64,000 nucleotides of DNA, from contig QJNS01000095.1 in assembly GCA_004154925.1 (NCBI GenBank), positions 1 to 64,000 on the forward strand, written 5' to 3'. The first letter of the stretch is position 1; each line of letters starts with the position of its first letter. The translations under genes and the position numbers were made by a program. Of the stretch, positions 32,356-45,078 are shown piece by piece. The notes beneath the pieces are model-generated. The model worked only from the letters and a program-made list of their open reading frames with translations, did no database searches and was not told the origin of the DNA. This stretch comes from Monosporascus cannonballus. Taxonomy: Eukaryota > Ascomycota > Sordariomycetes > Xylariales.

Positions 32356-34680
32356 TCCGGCTCAAATGTCCAATACTATACGAAGAAGTCGAACAGCCGT
32401 CTTGGCTCGTATTAGAGATAGGCGTGATGTTAATTCTCCCGCGAATCGCGTCTTGAGGCACGTACCTGCTGTGATGACATCGTTTTATTCAATAGACTTT
32501 GGGGCATCCGGGCTTCGCGATACAATGTGATGGCATAACTTCATAGCTTGACGCTACGTTGGTTAGCCCCGGCTTCTGCATAATAGGCCAGTTAAATGAT
32601 CACTTGACTGAAAGTTTGATTCCTGATTAATGCATATTCCTTCACTTGCTGCACTACGTTTCCCCGTCCGTGCCCCTGACCTTCACCAGCTCCACCGATT
32701 ACCGGATGCTGACCTCTTTCAACATACGGCTCGTTTTCAGAGCTTCCGTGTTTGTGATCAACTGAATCCTTCCCATAGACATTTCCTCCCGTTGCTCCTA
32801 CGGGCAGAAAAGCAAGCAAGCAATGGTATCATATTGGCGGAATTTAGTCTCGGGAAGCGTCCCCACCGTTAGTGGCTACGTCTTCCAGTCCCCGAGCCCC
32901 AGGTAACTCTCGAGGAGTCCCTGCCAGCGAAATCGTATCTCGTGGGGCTCAAAGCTGGTGGGGCTTGAATGCAGAACCCCTGTGGTTGCGGGCTTGAAAC
33001 TGTACAGTTTTCCAAACCTCTTACAGCCTTACAGCCCTGCAGCCTTTTCCGCTGTATAAGGGAGGCTGGTTTGCCGCAGCGTCGTCTGCACGCCGAGTAC
33101 CACAATGTTTTGAGTTTAGAGAGGTGGCCCGCTTGGGCGGTGGTGGCGTCCATAGGTGAGAAGGGAAGTATCGATTTCGCATGCACCATAAGCTTGTTGC
33201 CAACTCGAAATGGCAGCAGAGAAGCGAAGAACATCGACGCCAGTCTGCATCCGAGAAAGAGGACGCTGAGTTTGGTTGCAGCATTGCGAGCTCATAACAG
33301 CCAAGAGCTGCTTCAAGCTCCATGTGATCCTGCTATTGAACATCTTCATTACAGATAGAGCCCGAGATGGTCCGCCAGTGCATCCACAACTGCTTCCCTG
33401 GAGAGCTGGATCCCTTCTTCAAGATTCAATGTTGAATATGTTTCCCTATGCCTTTTGCCAATCGACTTCATGGGCTATTCGAATGTCCCGGCCCGCCTAG
33501 GTGATTCGTTGGTGTTGATTTAACCACTTCCCCCTAAGATGTCCATAGACCTTTCGAAGTCCGCAAATACTCCCCGTACCAACGTTGTATCACCCAGTAT
33601 GACTGGTTGTTGATTAAGACTAAGGAAATCCTACGTATTACCCTACGCAGCGGTATTTGCCGCCTGTTGTGCACATTCGACTGCCCCTTCAAGGTTGGGA
33701 AATGGTGCAATCCTATAAAATCTGTCTTCATGTCAACTCCTCAATTGGCTCATTGAATGTGGCCCATCTATATAATTTCTTGGGTCAATGAATGGCTTCT
33801 TTTTAGGAGCCATATGAATTTGTTTTGGTCGGGGCAGTTGCTCCTCTTCTCCAATAATAAGAGGACCAAGCTTCCGAGCTTATCCATATATTCGAATAAT
33901 TAGTGATGGCTCTATGTCGTGAGTTTGATACTGGTAAATAGTGATTTGTTGATAGGAGACCATGTAACCACCCACCTAGGAGGATATAATAAGAACCTAA
34001 TCCTTCAAGCCTATAGCCAGCTGTACTGCGGATCAAACTTCTGGTCAGGAAAGGCCAGATAGACCGGCGGATTTCGCAGGGCCAGGACTGGACGATTATG
34101 AAACGGTCAGCTCACTTCTGGGGGACGGATTCGAACCTGGCCTGTTCCTATAAAAGCAGGAGTCCTGAGAGAGTCTAATAGCCTCTTCATGTTGCGTAAA
34201 TCGTAGTCTTCCGAAGCTGAAGCTGAGATTATCCACTAGTTTACCGGCCAGCATACGCCATGGCGGGCCGTCTTCTTGGTTTTGTGCTGGCAGCATGTCG
34301 TGTATGCTGAATAACTCCGTTGAAATTCGTCATAGATCTTAAACAACATGGCTTTCCCTAAGGAACGACCCCGCGCCTCTTATAAGCCAACGCCAATACC
34401 TATGTTCTTGCACACAGCTTAAAGTACACCCTCACGGGGACAAGTTAGATGATTTCATCGAGATCACAGCCAGTCTCAGAAGGCCAGTGGGCCCTGGAAT
34501 CACGCTCTGAAATGTTCACCTTCCCAAGTTTAAATATTGGACGAACATTTCTAGGCATAAACTTTCAGTTTCCACGCCAGGATTTCCCTTTCCAGGGGTC
34601 AACCCAGTTCGATGAATCATTTGAAGTGGTGACTGCCCTTACGCTCTGCTCCCAACCCAACCTTCTTCCTATCTCATGGC
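32356..34680. other. Gene-poor region left of the assembly gap
   Basis: About 2.3 kb without a supported gene. Frames of 100-130 codons at 32969-33358 (plus) and 33021-33323 (minus) overlap each other and look random. At 34120-34140 there is a tRNA T-loop-like string, but its stem pairs badly. Composition becomes more AT-rich to the right. Confidence 0.45.
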
Positions 34681-34681
34681 A

Positions 34682-34739
34682 TGGGGGGGGCGGGGGGGGG
34701 GGGGGGGGGNNNNNNNNNNAGGCCTACCCCCCCCCCCCC
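34682..34739. other. Assembly gap (10 N) between poly-G and poly-C tracts
   Basis: N occupies 34710-34719. A G run with a single C lies directly to the left and a C run directly to the right. The N count is probably arbitrary. The homopolymers look like sequencing failure or a G-quadruplex-prone site. Confidence 0.95.
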
Positions 34740-36691
34740 AATTACTCATTTACCCTTATATGTCAGGGAACTAGGTAGCCACTTATAGGACCACTCTTAG
34801 GAATGGGTTTGGAAACGTTGATCTATATAAGGAGGGCTACACCTCCTACATGTTGGACCGAGATTAGGAGATCAGGTGTGAATATGGTTATATACCGGCC
34901 ACCTAATAACGAGTCTTCTGCATTTCACTCTGTACCATACATGTTTATCTGGCCAATCACTTGGTCTGACAGTATGATCACTTGGTCTGACAGTATGACT
35001 TAAATCCTACCGTGTATATGTATGTAGTATGCGTCGTGGTTATTATAGGGGGAATGCCATATTACTGTTTAAAAGCTGTATATCTTGAGGTATAAGGAAC
35101 TCACTTCGTGTTCCCTTCCCTTTAAAGCACTTTCGTTAAACCTATATACTCAAAGCTCTTAAACCGGACTCTGGACGATGTGTTAACCCAGTATGGCCTG
35201 CAACTTAATATAAATCAACTACTTACCTCAATGGTCTCCTTACTTATAAATGGCTTATAGTATTACCGCTCCAGCAGTTTACTATTACAAAAAGTTGGCT
35301 ACCTAGCGGACCCTTTAAACAGCGTGCTTATATTGCGCGTTTTAAAATTTGTGGCTTGGTGCCTCCCCGGCCTTAATATCAGAAAGGACATAGCAATGCT
35401 GAGATTACATATAACATTACATTAATAGTATTTTATTCTCTGATATAGATCGTTTGTTCAGACCTAATAAGACCATTTGCAGTTACTGTAAAACCGCCGT
35501 TACTTGGCTTACTACTATGGTACAAACCGGGCTCGCAAGCTCAAGCACGGCGCAAACGCGGGTTATATCAATCTGGCTAGCCGATATTGGTTAGGTCGAA
35601 TTTCTTGGCTCCCTCTCCATTGCTAGCCACAGGAGTACAGAATACAGCTTGACGAGAATGATATTGTTCAGCATCAGAGTTAAACGATATTCTACTACAG
35701 TCTATTTCACCCGAGGGCAGTGGGGATAGCAACAAATAATATGACACGCCGTTTTAACTAAGGGAGTGTGGTGTTAACAGAACTGATCGTATATGTATCG
35801 GACAGCACAATGCCTTACTAAGTACCTAGTCGGAGAATAGAGGACAATGGCTGTAGCTGTTCTGCTTGCACCCCGGTTATTTCGTACGGAATATTAAATG
35901 AAGGGGCAGATGTTGACCGGCGCTAAAAGAGGCTTGTAGTATTCATTTAGGAACAAATCTTAGTAAAAGTTAACATGTATCGCATTTAGGTACCTGCATA
36001 AATAGTTAATAGTTCCATTATTAGCAGTAGGCTAACGAATTTAGACACCCCAGTGCTGCAAAGGTGAATAATTACTTAGCTTAGTATGGCACGTATGCAA
36101 GTGTCTACGTTATTGATTGACTCTGGTTCTCAGTTTCTTAAAGAAACCAAAAAGATCTCTGATGACCTAGATGCTATGCAACATCGGTCTTCCCGGTTAT
36201 AAATGCTGAGATATCATAAAGAAGCACCTACGAATATAGACAGACCTACATAGGATTTTTACATACTCGAAGCCTTCAGAGGAAGTTTGATACTGGCTGA
36301 GCAAAGGCGCCCCCTACACACTAAATATTTTCTTAGCGCGTCTCTAATACATACGGGTCAAGCGCCTGCATTAAAGCTGCAGAAGCTGTAACCAACACCA
36401 AACTATACGTTTAGTGCTACATGTAATAACGTTGGTCCCTAAGGTCACACACCCCACTCTGCCCGCTCTGCCCCTAGGCGCTGAGAACCCCAGATTCTAC
36501 TAGTGTTGGTGCATCCGCCAGGCAGTTACAAGGGTCCATACAGCCTGTCACACCTCAAACTTTCCAATAAGAGTTCATCTCCTATGCTGCCGGCCTTTTC
36601 TGTCCAACCTGAATTCCTCCAGCATATTAACCTTATTCTCAGATGTTCTCTTCTTCCCGTCCCAGGGAAAATAAATTTAGGACGGACGGTT
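34740..36691. other. AT-rich gene-poor region
   Basis: About 1.95 kb with frequent stops in all frames. It looks like eroded repeat DNA. A short frame near 36086-36200 contains LLIDSGSQ, which recalls a retroelement protease motif, but it is only 38 codons long. No LTR pair is visible inside the window. Confidence 0.4.
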
Positions 36692-38493
36692 ATGGCGACC
36701 ACCACTTCCAGTCCCGTCACGATTGATCGTGCTTACCTTGCAGCCCTTGTCAGAAGGTAAGTCGAGATGAAGACGAATCTCACTTGAGGTGAAAGTAGTC
36801 TAGTCAATCTGGGGCTTCGGCTCCGGTCTCCGTCTAGCTTGTTCTGGTTTTCCACGTCCCTGACTTGACATAGCACAACTTCGCAGTGTTTGCTAACCGT
36901 TTGTCTTCTTCCAGGGCCAATCTTGTAGGTTTCCTGAGCTCCTTGCTCCAATATGGAAATTTGATGAAGTCTAATTTGACGGCTCAGAATCACAATGAAG
37001 GCCTCACCCCTGCTGACTTGTCTGGCGCATATGACCCATCGGTGGCTATTATTTCCAAGACTGAGTACGACAGCCTCCTGCTTGTGGCACGTCAATATGG
37101 TAACAACCCCCTGTTCGATCGGATCAACCAGCGATTACGAACCAAAGACTTCTAACTGTCCACCAGAAAATTTGCGACGAAATCTCATGACAGGAGGCGT
37201 GGGGGAGGAAACACTTGCAGTAAGTGTTTCAACAACCCTAAGACAAAACTCTGGATTAGGTTTTCTTGATCCCATCGTTCGCTAGCACCTTGCACCTGTT
37301 CACTCGTAGTAGTACTGATCAGAATTAGTTTCTAAGTCAAGACAACGGGGCTGGGGCACATGCTAGCTCACGCAATTCCACAGCTGAAGAGACCTACGAT
37401 GGAGCCGCTCGGTTGGAGCCTAGCTTGCGATCGTATCCTGGGAACGCCCCTTACAGCCAGTCGCCTCGAGACTTTCTGGGTGGACGCCCCTATGGAAGTG
37501 GCGGCCGATACAGCTCGCAGAGCGGCGGGTTCGGCGATGGCCAGATGGAGAAGCAAGTCGACTGGGTTGACGCTGATGGTGACTGTTCACTAGACTATTC
37601 GGCTGACGGCCCAACGCCGGATACGGGCAATGGGCGCCCACACGCTCCGCCCATACAATCGCAGAATTCCCAGCGACCCCAGTATGCTAGGATGTGCCGG
37701 AGAACAATAGCCCTGACAGGCTTGCCGGATCAGACGACTCATAAAGATGTGACGAACGTTGTCCGGGGCGGTATGTTGCTTGATATATTTCTCCGTGCGG
37801 CCGAACATGTTGCCCTTGTGTCATTTCTGCGCGAAGAGGATGCTGTGCGCTTTCACGACCACGCAAGAAGAAACGATATCTATATCAGGAACAAGAGGGT
37901 AGAGATACCTCTCCCACTCTTCTTAGGACCAGCTGACCTCACATCAGGTTTTCGTTCGATGGGGTGACCGGCATTTCCACCTTGCCGGGCATGTCGCCGG
38001 AAAGATAGCCATGGGCGTAACCCGCAACCTGATCATCCGAAGATGCGCCCTGAAACACACGGCTGATAGCATCCGAGAGGACCTTGACCATATCCATAAC
38101 CTCATCGTTATTGATGTCGATTTCTTGGGCGGTAGTTGCTACATCAAGACAAATTCTGTGCACAATGCGATGTTTGCGAGGACATGCATGATGAGCCGAG
38201 CGTAAGGTCTCCAGCCTAAGTTACAGCGTCGAGCGACCTAACACTTTGTGTATAGCAAGTATAAGGGTTCCAAAATTGAATGGGATGTGGATGAATGTGA
38301 CCAGCCAATCGAGATCATCCAGAAAGTGGTATCAAAGCCACAGCAGCCTCAATTCCCAAAGAAACCACCAGTCGACATGCGAAACCGTTTTGCGACCTTA
38401 CGGCTTGATGACGAGGACGACGATGAGCCTGACGATAAGTTCGATACCTCATCTGAATTCCCGGCTCCTAGCACGGTTAACGTGACTGCCTGA
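36692..38493 (+). CDS. Fungal RNA-binding protein with two RRM domains
   Basis: Six exons: 36692-36756, 36915-37099, 37167-37219, 37329-37898, 37948-38201 and 38256-38493, giving 454 aa with all phases consistent. The N-terminus (MATTTSSPVTIDRAYLAALV) and SKTEYDSLLLVARQY form a conserved helical leader. A Gly/Ser/Asp-rich linker follows. RRM 1 starts at RRTIALTGLPDQTTHKDVT (about residue 210); in its second half VALVSFL and VFVRWGDR fall in separate exons. RRM 2 starts at TRNLIIRRC and contains DVDFLGGSCYIKTNSVHNAMFA. The tail is acidic (DDEDDDEPDD). This arrangement matches a group of Pezizomycotina RRM proteins distantly like Nrd1/Csx1; its RNA target is unknown. A role in mRNA stability or translation is inference. 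Confidence 0.85.
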
Positions 38494-40429
38494 GCCTGGG
38501 CCTCCATTGTGCTAAGGCCACATATTTCCCTTTTTTACGCCTCTATCTTCTGTGATGGGTGCCTTAGCTGACAAGAGCTCAACCTCCCTGTGGAACGGTA
38601 TCTGCATAATATGTTATGGCGTTTTCATTCATAGCGACCGCTGATAAGTTTAGTCGAGGGAACCGCCGCACATGACAATGTGGTGGTGGAGTCGATGGAT
38701 AACCCATCTGCTGCGTTGGAATTTTGATCCGTTCTAAAATAGGGGTTCCAGGGGAACGAGTTGCTGCTACAGCCTCTATGCAGGTAGATACTTACGAAGT
38801 AGTCGAGCCCTGTCTTTTGGTACGATTTGAAAGTACGAACACTACATGGCTGTTGATGTTACGATTGGTGACCCTGAAACTGACTGAATTTATCTTGCGT
38901 TTACCTCGTGCGCAACTAGTAATTTCCATCTATTTAACAAGGGTTGGACCTGAGTATGCTCGAATCATCATGCTCTAAGATGGGATGCCTCTTATCTCCT
39001 AATGCTCCTAGACCCACTCTTCCGACCCGACAGTCTGGTAACTGATGGGCTGTAACCTTTTGGGGCAAAGGCTTGTAGCAGACGGCGCTTACGACTCACA
39101 GGGGTATTCTCTGTTAGTTACCTCCACCGCCCCATTTATTCTATCACTGGCCAATAAGTAGACCCCCATAGAATTTCTCTAGAATTTACCTGTTTCCATA
39201 TATACCTGCAAGTCCTCACTCTCACAGCCTGTATATAGCGTTTTATTAACTGATCACAACTATATTTGCTTTTCGCTAAAACCTTTTCGTGATTTCCAGC
39301 ACTAGAAACCCAGCTTCGATATGCCAAAACGCTAACGCCTTCGCTAAAAGTCACCGTAAATTATGTTACAGAACGTCGTTAATAACACTAAGGTAGCGTA
39401 GTAGAATAGGATGAAACGCGGCGCTGAGTGGTGGGAAACTGCAAATGGATTGATGGAGGTCTTTTTATATGCAAAATGTATAGGTGTATACATACTAGCT
39501 GTCTACGGAATCTTGTGGGACGGTGGAGGTAACTAACTGAAAATACCCTTGCAACTTGTAGGGAGCCTCAGGTGGGTAGATGACGATCGCGACACGAACA
39601 TCTTCATGTGATGGCTGGCTATTCTGCTCGGGCCTAGCCTAAGTACCCAAGTAGTTGACTACATATCCCCTCTCACTCCATAGCAAATAGTAGCTAATCG
39701 GATACATGGCGCAGCTTCAGGGAACAGCTAGCTAGCTGAGGGTCTCCATTTAACGCTTGTATGAGGTAGGTTGTCTGACTAGGCATAGCTCCTCCAGGTC
39801 AGGTAGATTTGTATAGAAGACTGACAGTATGGGAGCCGTGACCAATTAAGATGATGCCGAGGGCAACCCTATCACTGACTGCGGTTACATTCTCTCAACT
39901 AGGTAACTTACAAATTCAGCCACCTTAATAGCGCCACATCACTTCTGCCGCTACTCCGCTGGCCACCTCTCGTCTAGTGATCCGTGCGCATATACTGGAA
40001 TAAGCTGGGCTGGGTACCTAACCCTACCTATGCTGTCTTTTTTAGGCACTTTTAGGCTAGACATCAAGTTCTACCGACGCAATGTACATCATATCATCAT
40101 CTGATCCGGCTCTATTTACCTTAATGCCCGACTTGCGTCCATCTCCCTCCCGACGCGATACCCACCAACGAATGGGACTTATTGCACATTCTTTTATTAC
40201 CGCTCGACCATTCGCTAGACTATCTCTGAACGACGTTTTCAATAGTAGAGATTCTTGCCAACATACCTTCATCAGCGACAGGCCCATCAATATCGATATT
40301 TACGCGATTCGACCTACATAACCCCACCATCGTCCGTTACGGCCCTACAAGTTGTCCGAGGCTATTGACCTGCGCACACCACCGTAACTGAAGCTTCAGT
40401 CGTGGCGATGCGACAGCGCTTAAGCCAAA
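38494..40429. other. Intergenic region upstream of DCP2
   Basis: A 1.9-kb region with no supported gene. Short frames at 38724-38978 and 40082-40321 (with a mirror minus frame at 40057-40290) lack motifs. TA-rich words and CTAGCTAGC occur near 39728-39737. It should hold the DCP2 promoter. Confidence 0.45.
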
Positions 40430-43145
40430 ATGGTACAAGACAAAATGACATTAGAAGACTGTACGCTGTATCGAACCTTCCAATGCATTAGTACCTCGGA
40501 GCCCTTGAGCTGACAAGCACTACCTATACCCAGGGCTGGACGACCTTGGTGTCCGATTCCTCATAAACCTCCCGCAAGAAGATCTTCGTGATATCGCTCG
40601 ATTTTGTTTTCAGATTGAGGAGGCACAATGGTTCTACGAAGATTTTATCAGGCCTCTAGATCCCACCCTACCTTCTATGTCCCTCAAGTCTTTCAGCCTC
40701 AAGATGTTCCAGCACTGTCCGCTGTTCTCGGCCTTTTCGCCAGATGAGCACCTGAGGGCTTTCCAGCAATTCATGGAATACAAGACCAGGGTCCCTGTGA
40801 GGGGCGCCATCTTGCTCAATTCAACCATGGACTCGGCGGTTCTTGTGAGAGGCTACAAAAAAGGAGCAAGCTGGAGCTTCCCTCGAGGCAAGATTAATAA
40901 AGACGAACCGGACTTGGACTGCGCCGTTCGAGAAGTGTATGAAGAGACAGGCTATGATCTCCGGGAGGCTGGCTTGGTTGAGCGCAACTCGCCTGTCGAC
41001 TACGTTGAGGTCTCTCTGAAGGACCAGCAGGTACGCTTGTTTATCTTCAGGGATGTCCCACATGATACTGTTTTTGAGCCGAAAACGCGCAAGGAGATCG
41101 GTGATATCAAGTGGTACAAGCTCGCAGACCTGCCGGCTTACCGTAAGAGGAAGGTCGCCAGCAAGGGCCAGGGAAACGGGGCGAATTCTAATGACAAGTT
41201 CTATATGGTCGCGCCGTTTATGGTTCAGCTGCGACAATGGATTCTGAAGCAAAGGAAACTCGACCCCCGGACCGCAGGGAATGGTTCCAAGGCTCGCCGT
41301 TCTGTGGCGCTCGAAGAAGAATTGACAGAGGATAACCTGGTGGTCAATCCGGTTGAAGTTCCCGTTGCTCCAACCACCTCATCTGACTACGTCGACAAGG
41401 CGACGAAGGAGCTGCGGGATGCCTTGCTTGGTCCACGTTCTACGAATCGCCCGGAAGATGCTCGATCAGCTTTACATTCAGACGCTGGGCAGGATATTCT
41501 GGGGCTCTTGCGAAACCCAGGGGTGCCTGAGACTCACCCAGCACGTGCTACAACAGAGCAAGGCCGGGGCGCCGACTTTAGCCGCCCGCCTGAGGCTCTC
41601 CCAAAAAACCCATTTACCCCACTAGAACACATATCCATGGAGGCTCCCCAGCCTCACGCGCCTCATCATCACCATCCTACACAGCGGTTGCCATTTGCTG
41701 CATACGATCGACCGCCGCCATTCCCTATTGCTCCGAATGTGAACACTGTGTATTCGCAACATCGCCAGTCCCGGCCAGGCATTGAGATGACCACAGACAT
41801 GAGAGGCCAGCCGACCATCCAGGTGGCCACGCGGTATTACCAGGATAAACCCATGCAGCTTGCGCATCCCCAGCCCCTACCACCCCAGGTCCAAGGAGAT
41901 AAGCTCATCCAAAGTATGATGACCTCGATGGTTCCGGATCCGAACATTCGAGCCACGCCGGCTGAAGCACAGCGGAACAATGGGAACCTGGCTCAAGCGC
42001 GACATGATGAAGGCCGTGGCGCGCAAGACACTGTCCCTGCACCACACCAATTGCCGGCACATTCAATGAGTTTACTCAACGCTCTCAAAGGGAATACCTC
42101 GGGAAGAACTCATAATGCTACCCGTACGCCCACAAGCGCGCAATATAATGTCACTCCTACGTCTACACAGTATCCACGGACCTTTTTCTCTGGCTCTGCG
42201 AACCAAGCCGAACTCGAGGCCAGATCTGGAGGCTCGAATAAGTTACCGCTAGACAAAGCTCAGTTCTCACCTAAAAATTCATCTGCTTCTCCCAGTGTTG
42301 GGCAACCCAACGCGGCCGATAAACATCGTTCTGCGCTACTCGAGATGTTCAAAAAGGGCGAGGCGTCGGTAGCCAAGAGTCAGCTCGATGGCCAGAGCGC
42401 AGACACGCCATCTCCTCGGTCGAGGAAGCGTGAAGAAGCTCAAAAACGGGATCAGCAGCCACCGTCGACGGCTGAAGTATTGTGGGTTGCCGCTCGTGGA
42501 AAGACTGGGCCACTGGAGATGAACCCCGAGACAAACCTTCCCTTTGGCGCCCTCTCGATTCTCCCACGGCCGCAATCGGGCAAAATGTCGGCAGAGAGAC
42601 GCGGTAGCCCAGCGCAGGGAGCGGACGCGAATGTCCCTCACAGACGCACGCCTACGGGTCCTTTGGCCACGGCGCCACCAAGATACAGCCACATGCAAAG
42701 CAATACGTCGGACGCACGCGGGCAGAGGGCGTCTCAGCCCTCCCTCGCGCAGTCGTATCCTTACGGCCCTACACAGGCAACTGCGCCCAACCCTATGTCG
42801 ATGATGCTTCCGAGCCCTCCTGCGGCATCCAGTTTCCCAGTGCCGGGGGTGCTTAAGCCTCGGCAGGACTCGACCTCTGAACACAAGAACACTCTACTCT
42901 CTCTTTTCGGGAAGCAGCATAAGACGGGAACCGAGAAAGGCAGGGAGAAGGAGCCGACGGCAGCCGAGACTTCTGGGGATGGGACAGCGCCCCTATCCGG
43001 ATTGGCGCCAGTCGCCGCGAGCAAGGGTGACGGCCCCGGCGGTCTGGCAGATAACCCTGCGTCGAGACGCGGGAGCCAGACTCCGCTATCGTCGGCGGAT
43101 AGGAATTTCCTGCTGGGATTCCTAGAAAGTAAGGCGAGGCAGTAA
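40430..43145 (+). CDS. DCP2: mRNA decapping enzyme DCP2
   Basis: Nudix hydrolase that removes the 5' cap and starts 5'-3' mRNA decay in P-bodies. Two exons, 40430-40460 and 40534-43145, 880 aa. The 73-nt intron has a GTACGC donor, a GCTGAC branch and an acceptor that rebuilds TLEDWLDDLGVRFL. The DCP2 box A region covers about residues 12-105 (FCFQIEEAQWFYEDF, RPLDPTLPS). The Nudix domain has its box at about 129-151, with GKINKDEPDLDCAVREVYEETG matching G-x5-E-x7-REVYEE-x-G. Box B follows near KFYMVAPFMVQLRQWI. The remaining ~600 residues are a disordered Pro/Gln/Ser-rich tail with short motifs such as LLGLLRNP and SLLNALKG, typical of fungal DCP2 regulatory tails that bind Edc3 and Pat1. The ATG at 40430 and the one five codons later are both possible. 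Confidence 0.95.
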
Positions 43146-43826
43146 TGTGTGGGGATGGGGTGTATGGGCAGCTACGGGGAGCAACGCAGTAGGATGAGGG
43201 GCGGATTTCAGGGATCTTCTACATAAAAAGTAGTTGTACGGAAGCGCATCTCGAGCGTCCTCTTGTGTGGGATTAAACACGTCAATCTACAACAAGCAAC
43301 AAGCTGTCACCGTGCAACGACCTGCAAGTGAGGTTCAATATCCCATGATAGACTCCACAATGGCCGTCCCTTGTGCCTCTGTGCCGATTGACTTCCACAC
43401 CCCCTTGATCTATTTTCCGAACAGATGGGATACCCACCACATAGGCACCTACCTAAAAGGTATATTGGACGTAATCCCGCGGAATCTTCAAGCCATGGCT
43501 GTGACGTAGCACATACATACCTGGGCACGCATGTGAACCGGCTGCTAAAACCGTGGGTACCTGTGGGTGCCCCACCAACGGCGCGGGGCTCTTTGGGAGT
43601 TGTCGGCGGAGCTTCAAGCTCGCGTTGCTCCGTGTTTCCGTGCGCTTTGTAGGGTAAGCAAGTACTATGTAATTTCGTAGTGTCTTTAAGCGTCTAAGCC
43701 GGTTCTACAAATAAATAATACACTGTCAACGCCAACAGCCCTATTCTGGCTTCCTTTCCGCAAAAACCCATCTCGAACCTTACCCGCCTCCACTAGAAAT
43801 ATCCCAGACCCTAGTCGCTCAGCAAC
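43146..43826. other. Intergenic region between DCP2 and USE1
   Basis: A 681-bp gap between two genes in tandem. No gene, RNA or repeat was recognised. Confidence 0.5.
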
Positions 43827-45078
43827 ATGGCGCGGCTTACTCAAGTGCCCATAGCCCCGGGACGGAGCGGCGCCCCGAGCCCGGATGCCCTGGCCGAGCT
43901 GAACCGATTGCTGGCCCGTCTGCAGCAGAGCATTATACATGCCGACGCCGAGCGCGAGAGGCGGCTCAGGACGAGCGAATACGAGCGGAACAAAGTGGGA
44001 ACCGTGCGTCCCCCTCCCTCCCTCTCTCCCTCCCTCCCCCTCCCTCTCTCTCTCCCTCTCTCTCTCCCTCCCTCTCTCTCCCGCTCTCTGTCCCTCTCTC
44101 TCTCCCTCTCTCTGTCTCCGCTCAACCCTTTCTTTTCTTGAGTAGCCAGCTGCGTGAACTGACGCAAACCTGTCTCTGTAGAACCTCGAGTACGCCCGGT
44201 CCCTCCTCACGAGGCTCGAGCAGGACGCGCTGGCAATCAAGGTCCACGCCCGGAGGCAGGAGGCGCAGGCCGACCTGAACCGCAAGCGCGACGTCTTCGA
44301 GCAGCTGACCGCGCGCCTGCGCGAGCTCGAGGACATCAGCATCGATACCGACGACGACAGCTCCGAGGGCGAGGACCTCCTCGGCGGCGGGACCATCCAG
44401 ACGCCGAGCGAGAGCCTCGACTCGAGGTCCGCCGATAATGCGCCCGAGGATCGGAGGGAGGATGGTTGGGAAGGAGGGGGGGAAAGAGAAGCGGCAGATA
44501 AGCGGACGGTCGTAGCCGAACAGAGTACGCGGTCCGACACGGCGCCCAGGAGTATAGATCCCCCCGTCCAGACACAATCACCTCCGTCGACGATACCGCC
44601 AGAACCACAGGCTGCCGAAACGACAACGACATCGCAGAACCTGCGGACCCGCGGCGCCGCCAGCGCCTCCCAGCCCGCCGCCACCACTGCCGCGGGAACG
44701 ACCAGCGCGCGGCGCGAGCTCTTCGGCGACCGCAAGGCGCCGGCCACGACGGCGACGACGGAGGCGATATTGGACCACCACCGGGCGGAGCAGGACAGGC
44801 TGACAGAGTCGCTGGTGCGCATGGCAACGGCGCTGAAGCAGTCATCGCGGGCGTTCGCGACGTCGCTCGAGGACGAGCGCGCCGTGCTCGACGCCGCGGG
44901 CGAGGGGCTCGCGCGTGGCGAGACGAGCCTCGAGGCCACCACCCGCCGCATGGGCGCCCTGCGCCGCATGTCCGAGGGCCGCGGCTGGTGGGGCCGCATG
45001 ATGCTCTACGCCTGGATCTTCGGCCTCGCGGTCCTCGCCGTGCTCATCGTCTTCGTGCTCCCGAAGCTGCGATTTTGA
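43827..45078 (+). CDS. USE1: SNARE protein USE1
   Basis: Q-SNARE of Golgi-to-ER retrograde transport, the fusion partner for COPI vesicles at the ER. Two exons, 43827-44003 and 44182-45078, 357 aa. Exon 1 (MARLTQVPIAPGRSG... LNRLLARLQQSI) is a helical N-terminal region. Exon 2 continues NLEYARSLLTRLEQDAL. A long acidic/Ser/Thr linker follows. The SNARE helix lies near the C-terminus (LDHHRAEQDRLTESLVRMATALKQSS and AAGEGLARGETSLEATTRRM). A C-terminal membrane anchor (MLYAWIFGLAVLAVLIVFVL) leaves only PKLRF on the far side, as expected for a tail-anchored SNARE. It shares the COPI retrograde pathway with the RET2 gene about 35 kb away; that is functional coincidence, not an operon. Exon 2 is very GC-rich. 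Confidence 0.88.
44008..44125 (+). repeat. (CCCT)n/(CT)n microsatellite inside the USE1 intron
   Basis: A nearly pure pyrimidine tract of about 115 bp, made of CCCT and CTCT units, fills most of the 178-nt intron 44004-44181. The donor is GTGCGT and the acceptor CTCTGTAG. Confidence 0.95.

Noticed and set aside
34115..34145. tRNA T-loop-like string on the minus strand (GGTTCGAATCC)
   Set aside because: Only two stem pairs form and there is no A-box upstream, so it is not called as a tRNA.
36086..36202. Short frame with LLIDSGSQ, like a retroelement aspartic protease
   Set aside because: Only 38 codons, no flanking gag or polymerase motifs and no LTRs; the motif is too short.
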